From Streptomyces sp. NBC_01754 (GTDB taxonomy: Bacteria > Actinomycetota > Actinomycetes > Streptomycetales > Streptomycetaceae), in the NCBI RefSeq assembly GCF_035918015.1, contig NZ_CP109132.1, forward strand, positions 1,612,001 to 1,676,000: a DNA stretch of 64,000 bases. The letters are read 5' to 3'. The position numbers were made by a program, and so were the translations under genes. Shown here piece after piece: positions 1 through 7,157 of this stretch. The notes under the pieces are model-generated. The model ran no database searches, was not told the DNA's origin, and saw only the letters and a list, made by a program, of their open reading frames with translations. The stretch's first letter is position 1; each line of letters begins with the position of its first letter.

Positions 1-661
1 TGCCGGCCGCGGCGAACAGGGCGACGCGCCACCCCGCACAGGCCAGGCCGACGAGCATGATGAGCCCGACGTACCACTCGTCGACGAGGAAGACCTGCGA
101 GAAGTTGTTGAGGAAGGCGTGCCCGAAGTCCTGCCCGGTGAGCCCCGGACCCCCGTAGGTGGGGTCGGGGGCCGTCTTGGCGGTTCCGTGCCAGACCCTG
201 GCGTAGGAGGACGCCCCGATCACCATGACCCCGGAGACCACGCAGAACGGCGCGGTCATCGCCTTCAGTCCGTACGGCGCGAGGAAGGTGGTCAGGGTCG
301 AGTTGAGGACGGTGCACATGACCGCGCCGACGAGGGTGAGCAGGTACGTGGAGAGGTGGTTGCCCAGGTAGACGACCAGCGCGATGCCCGTGAGGCAGCC
401 GCTGAACCCCTGGAGACCGAGGGCGATGCTCGACCTGTCGATGCCCAGCGCGTAGGCGGCGGCCGTGGCGAAGACGGTGCCCATCGTCGCGAAGAGTCCT
501 ACCTGCCAGCCGGCGGCCCACAGGGCGGCGAGGATGAGGACACCGGTCCACAGGAGGGGCTGGAAGTCGACCTGTCCCACTCCGCGTAAGGAGGCGAGGA
601 GGAAGCCCGCGGGTTCCCTCTTCTGCAGCTTGGCGACGTTCTCCGGTTCGGCGACGGGCAC
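1..661 (-). CDS. Urea transporter (UT family), 3' end beyond left edge
   Basis: Membrane channel/transporter that probably moves urea into the cell for urease. The visible 220 residues begin VPVAEPENVAKLQK, then show the UT-family start SLRGVGQVDFQPLLW, several hydrophobic segments and LQGFSGCLTGIALVVYLG, followed by a helix ending in the NSTLTTFLAPYG region. The 3' end lies outside the window. I chose GTG at 661 because GGAG sits 6 nt upstream; an in-frame GTG at 709 coincides with the predicted transcription start and could be a leaderless start adding 16 residues. Codon 25 (589-587) is TTA, so expression may depend on the bldA tRNA. It is divergent from the fluoride channels. The family call is confident; urea specificity is inferred. 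Confidence 0.85.
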   Translation of the reverse strand, partial: MPVAEPENVAKLQKREPAGFLLASLRGVGQVDFQPLLWTGVLILAALWAAGWQVGLFATMGTVFATAAAYALGIDRSSIALGLQGFSGCLTGIALVVYLGNHLSTYLLTLVGAVMCTVLNSTLTTFLAPYGLKAMTAPFCVVSGVMVIGASSYARVWHGTAKTAPDPTYGGPGLTGQDFGHAFLNNFSQVFLVDEWYVGLIMLVGLACAGWRVALFAAAG

Positions 662-714
662 GGATGACTCCAGCCTTCGGTGCGTGGCAGGCGGCAGCCC
701 GTCACGCACGGGAA

Positions 715-743
715 CTTATATCGGCGTTTGACCCCATATCCAA
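715..743 (-). promoter_or_regulatory. Promoter of the urea transporter gene
   Basis: On the minus strand a -35 TTGGAT (743-738), a 17-nt spacer and a -10 TATAAG (720-715) form a good housekeeping-sigma promoter. Transcription should start near 708-709, about 48 nt before the GTG at 661 and exactly at an alternative GTG at 709. Seen by eye only. Confidence 0.6.
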
Positions 744-856
744 GAACAGTCCATTTTCCACACGTTCGCCCTGTTTGGATGCGCCATCCAGGCTGCCCTA
801 CCCACCGGGGTCGCGCCTTTCACGAATCGCCGCATATGGTCCAATACGGTTACGGC

Positions 857-1324
857 ATGCTCCAGAAGATGGCTCTGCACACCCATTCGCACCCGGATCA
901 CCATCCCGGCGTCCAGCGCTCGGTGGTGGCCGCCGTCGCGGTTGGCGGGGCCGCCGGAGCCTGCGCCCGGTACGGCGCCGAGCGGCTGTGGCCCACCGGT
1001 GGAACGCAATTCCCCTGGACGATCCTGCTGGTCAACGCGGTGGGGTGCTTCCTGATGGGCGCCCTGATGGTGACCCTCAAGCTGCGCTTCCCCTCCGCCC
1101 CCCGGCTCGTGAGCCCCCTGCTGGGCACCGGGGTTCTCGGCGGCTTCACCTCCTTCTCGCACTACACGGACGGGGTGCGGAAGCTCTTCGAGGCCGACCG
1201 GCCCGGCTACGCGACGGGCAGTCTCCTGCTGACCGTGGCAGCGGCGCTGGCCGGAGTGACGGCGGGCGCGCTCCTCGCCCACGCGGCCCTTCGGGGCGGT
1301 TACCACTCCAGGGGCGGCGCGTGA
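857..1324 (+). CDS. crcB: Fluoride ion transporter CrcB/FluC, first subunit
   Basis: Small four-helix membrane protein of the FluC/CrcB family, which exports fluoride as a dual-topology dimer. Seen: GGAAGACARYG in helix 1, the LLVNAVGCFLMGALM helix with the pore Asn, and GGFTSFSHYT, the family's GxxTTFSTF motif with its Phe-box residues. The next gene is a second CrcB and overlaps it by 4 bp (GTGA), so the channel is probably a heterodimer. ATGs at 836, 857 and 869 are all in frame. I chose 857 because TACGGT at 845-850 could be a -10 giving a leaderless start there, and no clear Shine-Dalgarno precedes any of them. About 155 aa, longer than usual by a His-rich N-terminus. Confidence 0.85.
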   Translation: MLQKMALHTHSHPDHHPGVQRSVVAAVAVGGAAGACARYGAERLWPTGGTQFPWTILLVNAVGCFLMGALMVTLKLRFPSAPRLVSPLLGTGVLGGFTSFSHYTDGVRKLFEADRPGYATGSLLLTVAAALAGVTAGALLAHAALRGGYHSRGGA

Positions 1325-1698
1325 TCACCGACTGGCTTCTCGTGCTGGCCGGGGCGCTCGTCGGGGCACCGGTGCGCTATCTGCTCGGGGTGGACGCCAA
1401 GTACCGCCTCGGCGGCTCCTTCCCCTGGGGGACGCTCGCGGCCAACGCGGCCGCGTGCCTGGTGCTGGGGTTCGTCGCGCGGGCCGCCACGGACGGCGAT
1501 CTGGGGACGCGGCTCCACCTGCTGCTGGCCGCCGGGTTCTGCGGCGCCCTGTCGACGTGGTCGACCTTCTCCTACGAACTCCTGACCCTCGCCTCCGCAC
1601 GGCGGCTCGCGGTGGCCGGGGGGTATCTGCTGCTCAGCGTGGGGGCGGGGCTCGGGCTCTCGTTCGCCGGGGCGGCGGTGGCGGGCGCGGTCTTCTGA
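1321..1698 (+). CDS. crcB: Fluoride ion transporter CrcB/FluC, second subunit
   Basis: 125-aa membrane protein of the FluC/CrcB family. Seen: four hydrophobic helices, GALVGAPVRYLLG, the pore motif GTLAANAAACLVLG and GFCGALSTWSTFSYE with the conserved STFS element. The GTG start overlaps the stop of the upstream crcB in GTGA, so the two are translationally coupled and probably make an antiparallel heterodimer, as in other bacteria with paired short CrcB genes. It closes the operon. Confidence 0.88.
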   Translation: MITDWLLVLAGALVGAPVRYLLGVDAKYRLGGSFPWGTLAANAAACLVLGFVARAATDGDLGTRLHLLLAAGFCGALSTWSTFSYELLTLASARRLAVAGGYLLLSVGAGLGLSFAGAAVAGAVF

Positions 1699-1834
1699 GC
1701 GCGGGCCCCCGGCGGACAGGCCGGCATCGTGCCACTACCACGAGGACGTGACCTTCGGCTCGCCGATGATCGCCCGGCCGACCGGGGACACGGCTGCGTA
1801 CGGGGAGACGGCCGCCGTCCGACGGGCGTCTCGG

Positions 1835-1874
1835 CACGACGGGGCGCCCGCCGCCGGGCGGGCGCCCCGTCGTG
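1835..1874 (-). terminator. Strong intrinsic terminator downstream of the cupin gene
   Basis: Perfect 18-bp stem (1835-1852 with 1857-1874) closed by a 4-nt GCCG loop. It begins 3 nt past the stop of the minus-strand cupin gene and lies about 136 nt past the stop of the plus-strand crcB pair, so it probably ends transcription from both sides. There is no U-tract, as is normal in Streptomyces. Confidence 0.8.
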
Positions 1875-1876
1875 CC

Positions 1877-2341
1877 TCATCCCGTCGCCGGGCAGTCCGC
1901 CGCTTCGGCCTCTTCGGAGAGTTCGCTCCCGTGAGGGAGCAGATAGGTGGCCCACAGCACCACGGGCTCGGTGCCCAGGTTGCGGCCGACGTGCCGGTGG
2001 GCGGCCCCGGACGGCTCGACGAACGACGTCCCGGCGGGTGACACCTCGACCGAGCAGTCACCGAGGGTCCGGGTCAGCGTCCCGGACTTGACGACGACTA
2101 TCAGCTGACCCCGGTGGGTGTGCCAGCCGGTGGACCCGCCGGGCTGCACGGTGATCTCCCGGAAGGTCACGTCCGTACGGCCCTTCGGTGTCTTCACCTT
2201 CAGCTTGCCCTGGGACGTGCCCTCGGCGACGACGGTCGCGCTCACCCCGCTCCCCGGTGTCGCGACGGCCGCCGCCGGTACGAAACCGAGTGCCGCCGCA
2301 CAGGCTCCCACCAGCAGGACGTGGCGCGACCTTCCGCGCAT
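1877..2341 (-). CDS. Secreted cupin-domain protein
   Basis: 154-aa exported protein. The N-terminus MRGRSRHVLLVGACAAALGF...VATPGSG is a signal peptide. Residues about 45-140 form a single cupin barrel: TVQPGGSTGWHTHRGQLIVVVKSGTL matches motif 1 (G-X5-HXH-X3,4-E type, with the usual Glu replaced) and a GAAHRHVGRNLG segment matches motif 2. His residues could bind a metal. Substrate unknown. An upstream in-frame ATG at 2428 would add 29 residues before the signal peptide, so I prefer 2341, with GAGG about 9 nt upstream. Monocistronic, ended by the hairpin at 1835-1874. Confidence 0.75.
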   Translation of the reverse strand: MRGRSRHVLLVGACAAALGFVPAAAVATPGSGVSATVVAEGTSQGKLKVKTPKGRTDVTFREITVQPGGSTGWHTHRGQLIVVVKSGTLTRTLGDCSVEVSPAGTSFVEPSGAAHRHVGRNLGTEPVVLWATYLLPHGSELSEEAEAADCPATG

Positions 2342-2473
2342 CCGCTCCCGCCTCGTCCCGCACTTCGCTCCCGGCTCGTTCGCGCCGATCGCCCCGCCGA
2401 ACCACATGGACACCAACTCCCTCATCACTCGCAGCGGTGAACGCCCATACGCTACGCGTGAGTTGGCCGGTGG

Positions 2474-3181
2474 TCACGGGTGCCGCCGCCGGGGCGCCTC
2501 CGCGAGCCCCGGACCGAGTCCACGGATCTCGTCGGCCAGCGGGCTCTCCCCGCGCACCTCGATCCCGCCGTCCTCGACGGCCTCGGCCAGGGTGCGCTCG
2601 CCCCGCCCGAGCGCCAGGCAGAGCTCCGCGTCGAGTACCAGGCAGGCGTCGGCGTCCGGGGCCGGGCCGTAGCCGTACACCTCCCGGCCCGCCGGATCCA
2701 CCCCCGTACGGATATGGAACTCCCCCTCGTCCAGCCGCACTTCGACGGTACCGGAGCAGACCAGCCCGTCCATGGCACTCAGCAGCGGCAGGGCGAACCA
2801 GTGGGCGCGCACCGCGTCGGTGGGCCGGCGCTCGGCGAGCGCGGGCGCGCCCCAGCGGGTGAGCGCGGCGAGGACGGGCAGGAGGCCCCGGCCGTGCGCG
2901 GTCAGTTCGTAGACCGAGGCGGCGGCGGGCGGAGGCAGCTTCCGGCGGACGGCCAGGCCGCCCTGCTCCATGTCCCTGAGCCGGGAGGCCAGCACGTCCG
3001 TGCTGACGCCGGGCAGGTCGGCGTGCAGGTCGGTGTAGCGGCGGGGCCCGGCCAGCAGTTCACGGACGATCAGCAGCGTCCACCGGTCGCCCACGGAGTC
3101 GAGGGCGCGCGCGGCGGCACAGAACTGGTCGTAACTCCGGCGGCGGGAGGGGCGCGGGGCTGGCGCCTGCTGACGTGGCAT
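2474..3181 (-). CDS. HxlR-family winged-helix transcriptional regulator
   Basis: 235-aa regulator. Residues about 14-110 carry the HxlR/MarR-like winged helix: SYDQFCAAARALDSVGDRWTLLIVRELLAGPRRYTDLH then GVSTDVLASRLRDMEQGGL. The C-terminal half (about 120-225) looks like the SCP2-type sterol-carrier fold attached to many actinobacterial HxlR proteins and may bind a small hydrophobic ligand. It is divergent from the AlaA-like aminotransferase, with overlapping palindromes between them, so it probably controls itself and that gene. ATGs at 3199 and 3181 are possible. I prefer 3181: a -35 TTGGAA / -10 TAGACT pair would start the mRNA at about 3182, making it leaderless. Confidence 0.82.
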   Translation of the reverse strand: MPRQQAPAPRPSRRRSYDQFCAAARALDSVGDRWTLLIVRELLAGPRRYTDLHADLPGVSTDVLASRLRDMEQGGLAVRRKLPPPAAASVYELTAHGRGLLPVLAALTRWGAPALAERRPTDAVRAHWFALPLLSAMDGLVCSGTVEVRLDEGEFHIRTGVDPAGREVYGYGPAPDADACLVLDAELCLALGRGERTLAEAVEDGGIEVRGESPLADEIRGLGPGLAEAPRRRHP

Positions 3182-3188
3182 GCGACGC

Positions 3189-3238
3189 AGTCTAGACATG
3201 TTGTTGGACTTTCCAAGTCCAAGCTTGGTAAAACCAAG
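3189..3238. promoter_or_regulatory. Stacked palindromic operator/promoter between hxlR-type gene and alaA
   Basis: Three overlapping inverted repeats: TTGGACTT/AAGTCCAA with a 3-nt gap (3204-3222), CCAAGCTTGG (3219-3228) and CTTGGT/ACCAAG with a 3-nt gap (3224-3238). All share the CCAAG half-site. On the minus strand a -35 TTGGAA (3216-3211) and -10 TAGACT (3194-3189), 16 nt apart, overlap the first repeat. A bound HxlR dimer would block its own promoter and flank the aminotransferase promoter region. The repeats are seen; the regulator assignment is inferred. Confidence 0.7.
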
Positions 3239-3267
3239 TATCACAGTTCGGGGTCGGGGAGGCGCAG

Positions 3268-4479
3268 ATGGAGTTCCGTCAGTCCAGCAAGCTCAACGAG
3301 GTCTGTTACGAGATCAGGGGCCCGGTCATCGAGCAGGCCAACGCCCTTGAGGAGGCCGGCCACAGCGTGCTCCGCCTGAACACGGGCAATCCGGCGCTCT
3401 TCGGCTTCGAGGCCCCGGAGGAGATCGTCCAGGACATGATCCGGATGCTCCCGCAGGCGCACGGCTACACCGACTCCCGCGGCATCCTGTCCGCCCGTCG
3501 CGCCGTGGCCCAGCGGTACCAGGCGATGGGGCTGGACGGCGTCGGCGTGGACGACGTCTTCCTGGGCAACGGCGTCTCCGAGCTGATCTCCATGGCGGTG
3601 CAGGCGCTTCTGGAGGACGGCGACGAGGTGCTGATCCCGAGCCCCGACTATCCGCTGTGGACCGCCGTGACCACGCTCGCGGGCGGCAGAGCCGTGCACT
3701 ACATCTGCGACGAGGCGGCGGACTGGAATCCGGATCTCGCGGACATGGCCTCGAAGATCACCGACCGCACCCGGGCCGTCGTGATCATCAACCCGAACAA
3801 CCCGACGGGTGCCGTGTATCCCCGGGAAGTCCTCGACGGGGTGCTCGACCTGGCGCGCCGTCACGGACTGATGGTGTTCGCGGACGAGATCTACGACCAG
3901 ATCCTCTACGACGACGCCGAGCACCACCCGGTGTCGGTGCTGGCGCCGGATCTGCTCTGCCTCACCTTCAGCGGACTGTCCAAGACGTACCGCGTCGCCG
4001 GGTTCCGTTCCGGGTGGATGGTGGTGTCGGGCCCCCAGCAGCACGCCCGCGGCTATCTGGAGGGGCTGACCACGCTCGCCTCCATGCGGCTGTGCCCCAA
4101 CGCGCCCGCGCAGTACGCCATCCAGGCCGCGCTCGGTGGCCGGCAGTCGATCCGGGAGCTCGTAGCCCCGGGAGGCAGGCTCCACGAGCAGCGCGACCGG
4201 GCCTGGGAGCGGCTGAACGAGATCCCCGGGGTGTCGTGCGTGAAGCCGAAGGGGGCGTTGTACGCGTTCCCGCGCATCGACCCGAAGGTGCACGCCATCG
4301 TCGACGACGAGCGGTTCGTCCTGGACCTGCTGCTGCGGGAGAAGATCCAGGTGGTGCAGGGCACCGGTTTCAACTGGCCGCGCCCTGACCACTTCCGGAT
4401 CCTGACCCTCCCGTACGCCGACGACCTCGACGCGGCGATCAGCCGCATCGGCCGCTTCCTCTCCGGATACCGCCAGTGA
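3268..4479 (+). CDS. alaA: Alanine/valine-pyruvate type aminotransferase, AlaA-like
   Basis: 403-aa cytoplasmic PLP enzyme of fold type I, class I/II aminotransferases. It is close in sequence to E. coli AlaA along the whole length: SSKLNEVCYEIRGPV, NTGNPALFGF, GNGVSELISMAVQAL, DYPLWTA, INPNNPTGAVY, FADEIYDQILYDD. The PLP-binding Lys is K239 in SGLSKTYRVAGFR, and the C-terminus has VQGTGFNWPRPDHFRI. It should interconvert pyruvate and alanine with glutamate as amino donor. ATG start; the upstream region holds the palindromes probably bound by the divergent HxlR regulator. Length equals the E. coli enzyme. Confidence 0.92.
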   Translation: MEFRQSSKLNEVCYEIRGPVIEQANALEEAGHSVLRLNTGNPALFGFEAPEEIVQDMIRMLPQAHGYTDSRGILSARRAVAQRYQAMGLDGVGVDDVFLGNGVSELISMAVQALLEDGDEVLIPSPDYPLWTAVTTLAGGRAVHYICDEAADWNPDLADMASKITDRTRAVVIINPNNPTGAVYPREVLDGVLDLARRHGLMVFADEIYDQILYDDAEHHPVSVLAPDLLCLTFSGLSKTYRVAGFRSGWMVVSGPQQHARGYLEGLTTLASMRLCPNAPAQYAIQAALGGRQSIRELVAPGGRLHEQRDRAWERLNEIPGVSCVKPKGALYAFPRIDPKVHAIVDDERFVLDLLLREKIQVVQGTGFNWPRPDHFRILTLPYADDLDAAISRIGRFLSGYRQ

Positions 4480-4616
4480 CCCCTACGCGGTGCCGAATCC
4501 CCGTCCACATGTAGTCCGCTCCGGCCGGGCCGCGCGGATGTGACGGGCCCGCCGTCGCGGCGGCTCGTCGCCCCGTCACCCTGGGATTCCGAGCGGCCTG
4601 CGGGTCCCGGCCCGGC

Positions 4617-4885
4617 TCACCGGCGGCCGATCCGGCGGGCGAGTCCGTGCACACCGGCCGCGACGACCGGGAACAGCAGCACCCCGGTGGCGGCCGCACG
4701 GCCTCCACGCACGGGGATCCCGGCCACCGCCAGGCCCGGTCCGGCACTCCCGTGAGCCGCTTCTGGAGCCGGGGCCGGGCCGGCCGGGCCCACCAGGCCA
4801 TGGTGGCCAGCTCCTCCGCGTCGTGCACCGCCCATGCGGCGAACAGTCCCCCGGTCACCGCACCGGGTACCGCTTCTCCGGCCAT
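4617..4885 (-). pseudogene. Remnant of an HXXEE-domain membrane protein gene
   Basis: An ATG at 4885 with a good AGGAAGG ribosome site opens MAGEAVPGAVTGGLFAAWAVHDAEELATMAWW, containing the HDAEE signature of HXXEE proteins (normally about 150-190 aa). After PDRAW the frame no longer matches; a different frame (stop at 4617) carries a hydrophobic tail VLLFPVVAAGVHGLARRIG that looks like the family's C-terminus. The middle of the protein is missing. I read this as an internal deletion plus frameshift. The original frame runs on into the end of the aminotransferase gene (to 4439), so a short altered protein could still be made. Confidence 0.5.
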
Positions 4886-5068
4886 GCCTTCCTCTCGGTC
4901 CACACACGGAATTGGAGTACGGCACGCCATCGCGTTCTGATTCCGGCGGGCCGGAGCCGAGGAACACCCGGGCCGGATCGTGCGCGGGGCCGCGTTCGGG
5001 ACGTGCGGCTGATGCCGCAGCCCGTCGGAGGCAGCTCTCGCCCGGTGGGAGGGGCACCTCACCGGCGG

Positions 5069-5770
5069 TCAGACCGACGTCTCGCCGGCCGGCGAGGGCA
5101 CGGCGCACGGGCGGAGGACCATGAGCGAGTCCTCCGAGGCCGCCACCATGGCGAAGGGGAACCGGTCGAGTTCGAGACAGAGTGCGACGTCATCGGGATG
5201 GGCTCCCTGACACACCCCCTCCGCGAGTTCGGCGGCGGCGCGCGACCGGCCGGCCCGGCGGAGGTACTCAGCCGCGTCCGTCCCGCCCCCGGTGATCCTC
5301 CGGGCGATGTACTGGGCGCACGCCAGATCTTCTTCGGCCTGCCCGTCCTCGCCGGTGACCACGAACGTCACAGCGTCACACACGCGCATCCGCAAGAGCC
5401 GGGCCGTCGCCTCCGCCACCACGAAGCCGGCGCACAGCACCAGCGACGCCTCCTTGACCGCGAGGGCGCCGACGGTACCTGCCGTGGTCTTCTGCACGAC
5501 GGTCCGTCCACCGAGATCGACGGACCGCAGCAGGGCCGGCGAGTTGACGGCGTCGAACCCGGGCGCGGGCGGACCGTCCTTGAGCGCCACCCAGTCCGGG
5601 TGGCGAGCCTTCAGCGCCAGGGCTTCGTCCAGCGACCCGGCAAGGACGATCTTCTCCGCCCCTTGGGCGAAGGCCCGGGCAGCCACCGTGAAAGCGCGCA
5701 TGACGTCGACCACGACCGCCACGGACGGAACTTCGGACAGCTCGGCCGTGCCGAGGAAACGAGCATCCAC
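5069..5770 (-). CDS. 2-phosphosulfolactate phosphatase family protein (ComB-like)
   Basis: 233-aa cytoplasmic protein of the ComB family, in archaea a Mg-dependent 2-phosphosulfolactate phosphatase of coenzyme M synthesis. Seen: [18 protein letters not shown] near the start, [37 protein letters not shown] (conserved TTAGT) and [16 protein letters not shown]. Streptomyces does not make coenzyme M, so the real substrate is unknown; these homologues are annotated by similarity only. Start set at GTG 5770, because the text MDARFLG is the usual N-terminus; an in-frame GTG further up is possible. Stands alone; no clear promoter seen. Confidence 0.8.
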   Translation of the reverse strand: MDARFLGTAELSEVPSVAVVVDVMRAFTVAARAFAQGAEKIVLAGSLDEALALKARHPDWVALKDGPPAPGFDAVNSPALLRSVDLGGRTVVQKTTAGTVGALAVKEASLVLCAGFVVAEATARLLRMRVCDAVTFVVTGEDGQAEEDLACAQYIARRITGGGTDAAEYLRRAGRSRAAAELAEGVCQGAHPDDVALCLELDRFPFAMVAASEDSLMVLRPCAVPSPAGETSV

Positions 5771-5879
5771 CGGGTCATGGTCGCGTGTGCCCGACCCCGA
5801 AGCACCCAGGTGGTGACGCACATCACGCCCGGCGGTCTCGGTGGCTTTCCACGGACGGCCAGGACCACCCGGTGCCCGG

Positions 5880-7157
5880 TCAGCCGCGCAGGGCGGTGAG
5901 CACGTCCACGGGGTCGGTGTCCGGTGCGGCACGGGGCCACCAGTCGTCCTGGCCCTGGTCCGATTCGTAGCCGTACCACCGGCCGTCGTGGCCGAAGCGG
6001 AGCTGGAGGGTGCCGCTGGGATCGGTGAGGCGGTTGTGCCAGGGCTGGAAGCGCGGGTGGTCGGCCGCCGCGAGGGCGGGTCGCGCCCGGTCGAACGGTC
6101 CGGCCGGCGGGTCCCACTCGTTCTCCAGGACCTCCAGGCCCTGCGCGCCGCCCTGCCGCCAGGCCGCGACGGCACGGGCCAGGTCGGTGGTGGTGCGGCC
6201 GGTGGCGAAGGCGAGTTCCCGGTAGAGCGCCCGGGTGGTGGCGGTGAGCCCGGCGGTGGGGCGCGACGCGGCGATGCGCACGGCGTCCTGCCAGGTGCTG
6301 AGTCCGGCGAGCGGGTCCTCACCGGTGGTCAGGAGTGCGTGGGCGCGGGCCGCGGCGTCCGTGGCGAGGTGGTCCAGCCCGAGCGGGTCGCGGGCCCCGG
6401 GCAGTTCCGGATAGGCCGGCGGCCCACCGGGGTGCGGGGGCACGGGCAGGGGCGGGGGGAGCGGGGGCAGGAAGCGGTCGGCGAGGGCGTCGCGGGCCGC
6501 CACCGACGGTATGGAGACAACGGTGGGCCGTTCACGTGCGGAGTGTTCGGCGTTGCGGCGGCCGAGTTCGTCGAGGAGTTCGCGCTCTCCCCGGCCGCGC
6601 ATCAGCAACAGGACGAACGGGTCGCTGTCCAGCAGCCGAGCGGTCTGGAAGCAGAGCGCCGCCACGTGCTTGCAGGGCCATCCCCGGTCCGGGCAGGAGC
6701 AGTCGGGGTCCAGGTCCCCGGCGGCGGGCAGCAGCCGGATACCGGTCTCCCCGGCGGTGTCCACCAGGGAATGCGGCATCTCCTTGTCCAGCAGCGCGGA
6801 CAGGTGCCCGGGCCGCGCGGCGACCGCGTCCAGGAAGGTGTCCCAGTCGGACTCCGAGAACGTACGCAGCCTCAGCTCCGCGCGGTAGGGGCGGGGGCGG
6901 CTGCCGTGGACGTAGGCGATGACCCGGCCGGGGGTCACGGTGACGGCGGCGACGTGGCCGCCGTCGGCGTACACACGGCCGCGTGCGAGGCGGCCCTCGT
7001 CCATGGACAGGGTCTCCAGGGCGTCCACCCAGGCACGCCCCCACCAGCTGTCCGCGAAGGGCGTGCGGGCGTCGGCGGTGCGGGCGGGCACCGCTTCGAA
7101 GGTGCGCCGCAGGTCGTCGGGGCCGGGGCGGACGGCCGGGCTCGCGGCGGGGCTCAT
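5880..7157 (-). CDS. SWIM zinc-finger protein paired with SNF2 helicase
   Basis: 425-aa protein. Its SWIM zinc finger is [16 protein letters not shown], with C153, C155, C162 and H164 as ligands (CxCx6CxH). The N-terminal part has [15 protein letters not shown] and [17 protein letters not shown], conserved in bacterial SWIM proteins; the C-terminal half contains Pro-rich and Ala-rich helices plus a [14 protein letters not shown] segment. Its ATG overlaps the helicase stop in ATGA, so the two are translationally coupled and probably act together on DNA or chromatin-like substrates. SWIM domains bind DNA or proteins; the precise role is unknown. Controlled by the damage-type promoter ahead of the helicase. 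Confidence 0.85.
   Translation of the reverse strand: MSPAASPAVRPGPDDLRRTFEAVPARTADARTPFADSWWGRAWVDALETLSMDEGRLARGRVYADGGHVAAVTVTPGRVIAYVHGSRPRPYRAELRLRTFSESDWDTFLDAVAARPGHLSALLDKEMPHSLVDTAGETGIRLLPAAGDLDPDCSCPDRGWPCKHVAALCFQTARLLDSDPFVLLLMRGRGERELLDELGRRNAEHSARERPTVVSIPSVAARDALADRFLPPLPPPLPVPPHPGGPPAYPELPGARDPLGLDHLATDAAARAHALLTTGEDPLAGLSTWQDAVRIAASRPTAGLTATTRALYRELAFATGRTTTDLARAVAAWRQGGAQGLEVLENEWDPPAGPFDRARPALAAADHPRFQPWHNRLTDPSGTLQLRFGHDGRWYGYESDQGQDDWWPRAAPDTDPVDVLTALRG

Noticed and set aside
722..856. Fluoride riboswitch upstream of crcB
   Set aside because: I could not find the conserved pseudoknot elements; the gene appears to have a leaderless or very short leader.
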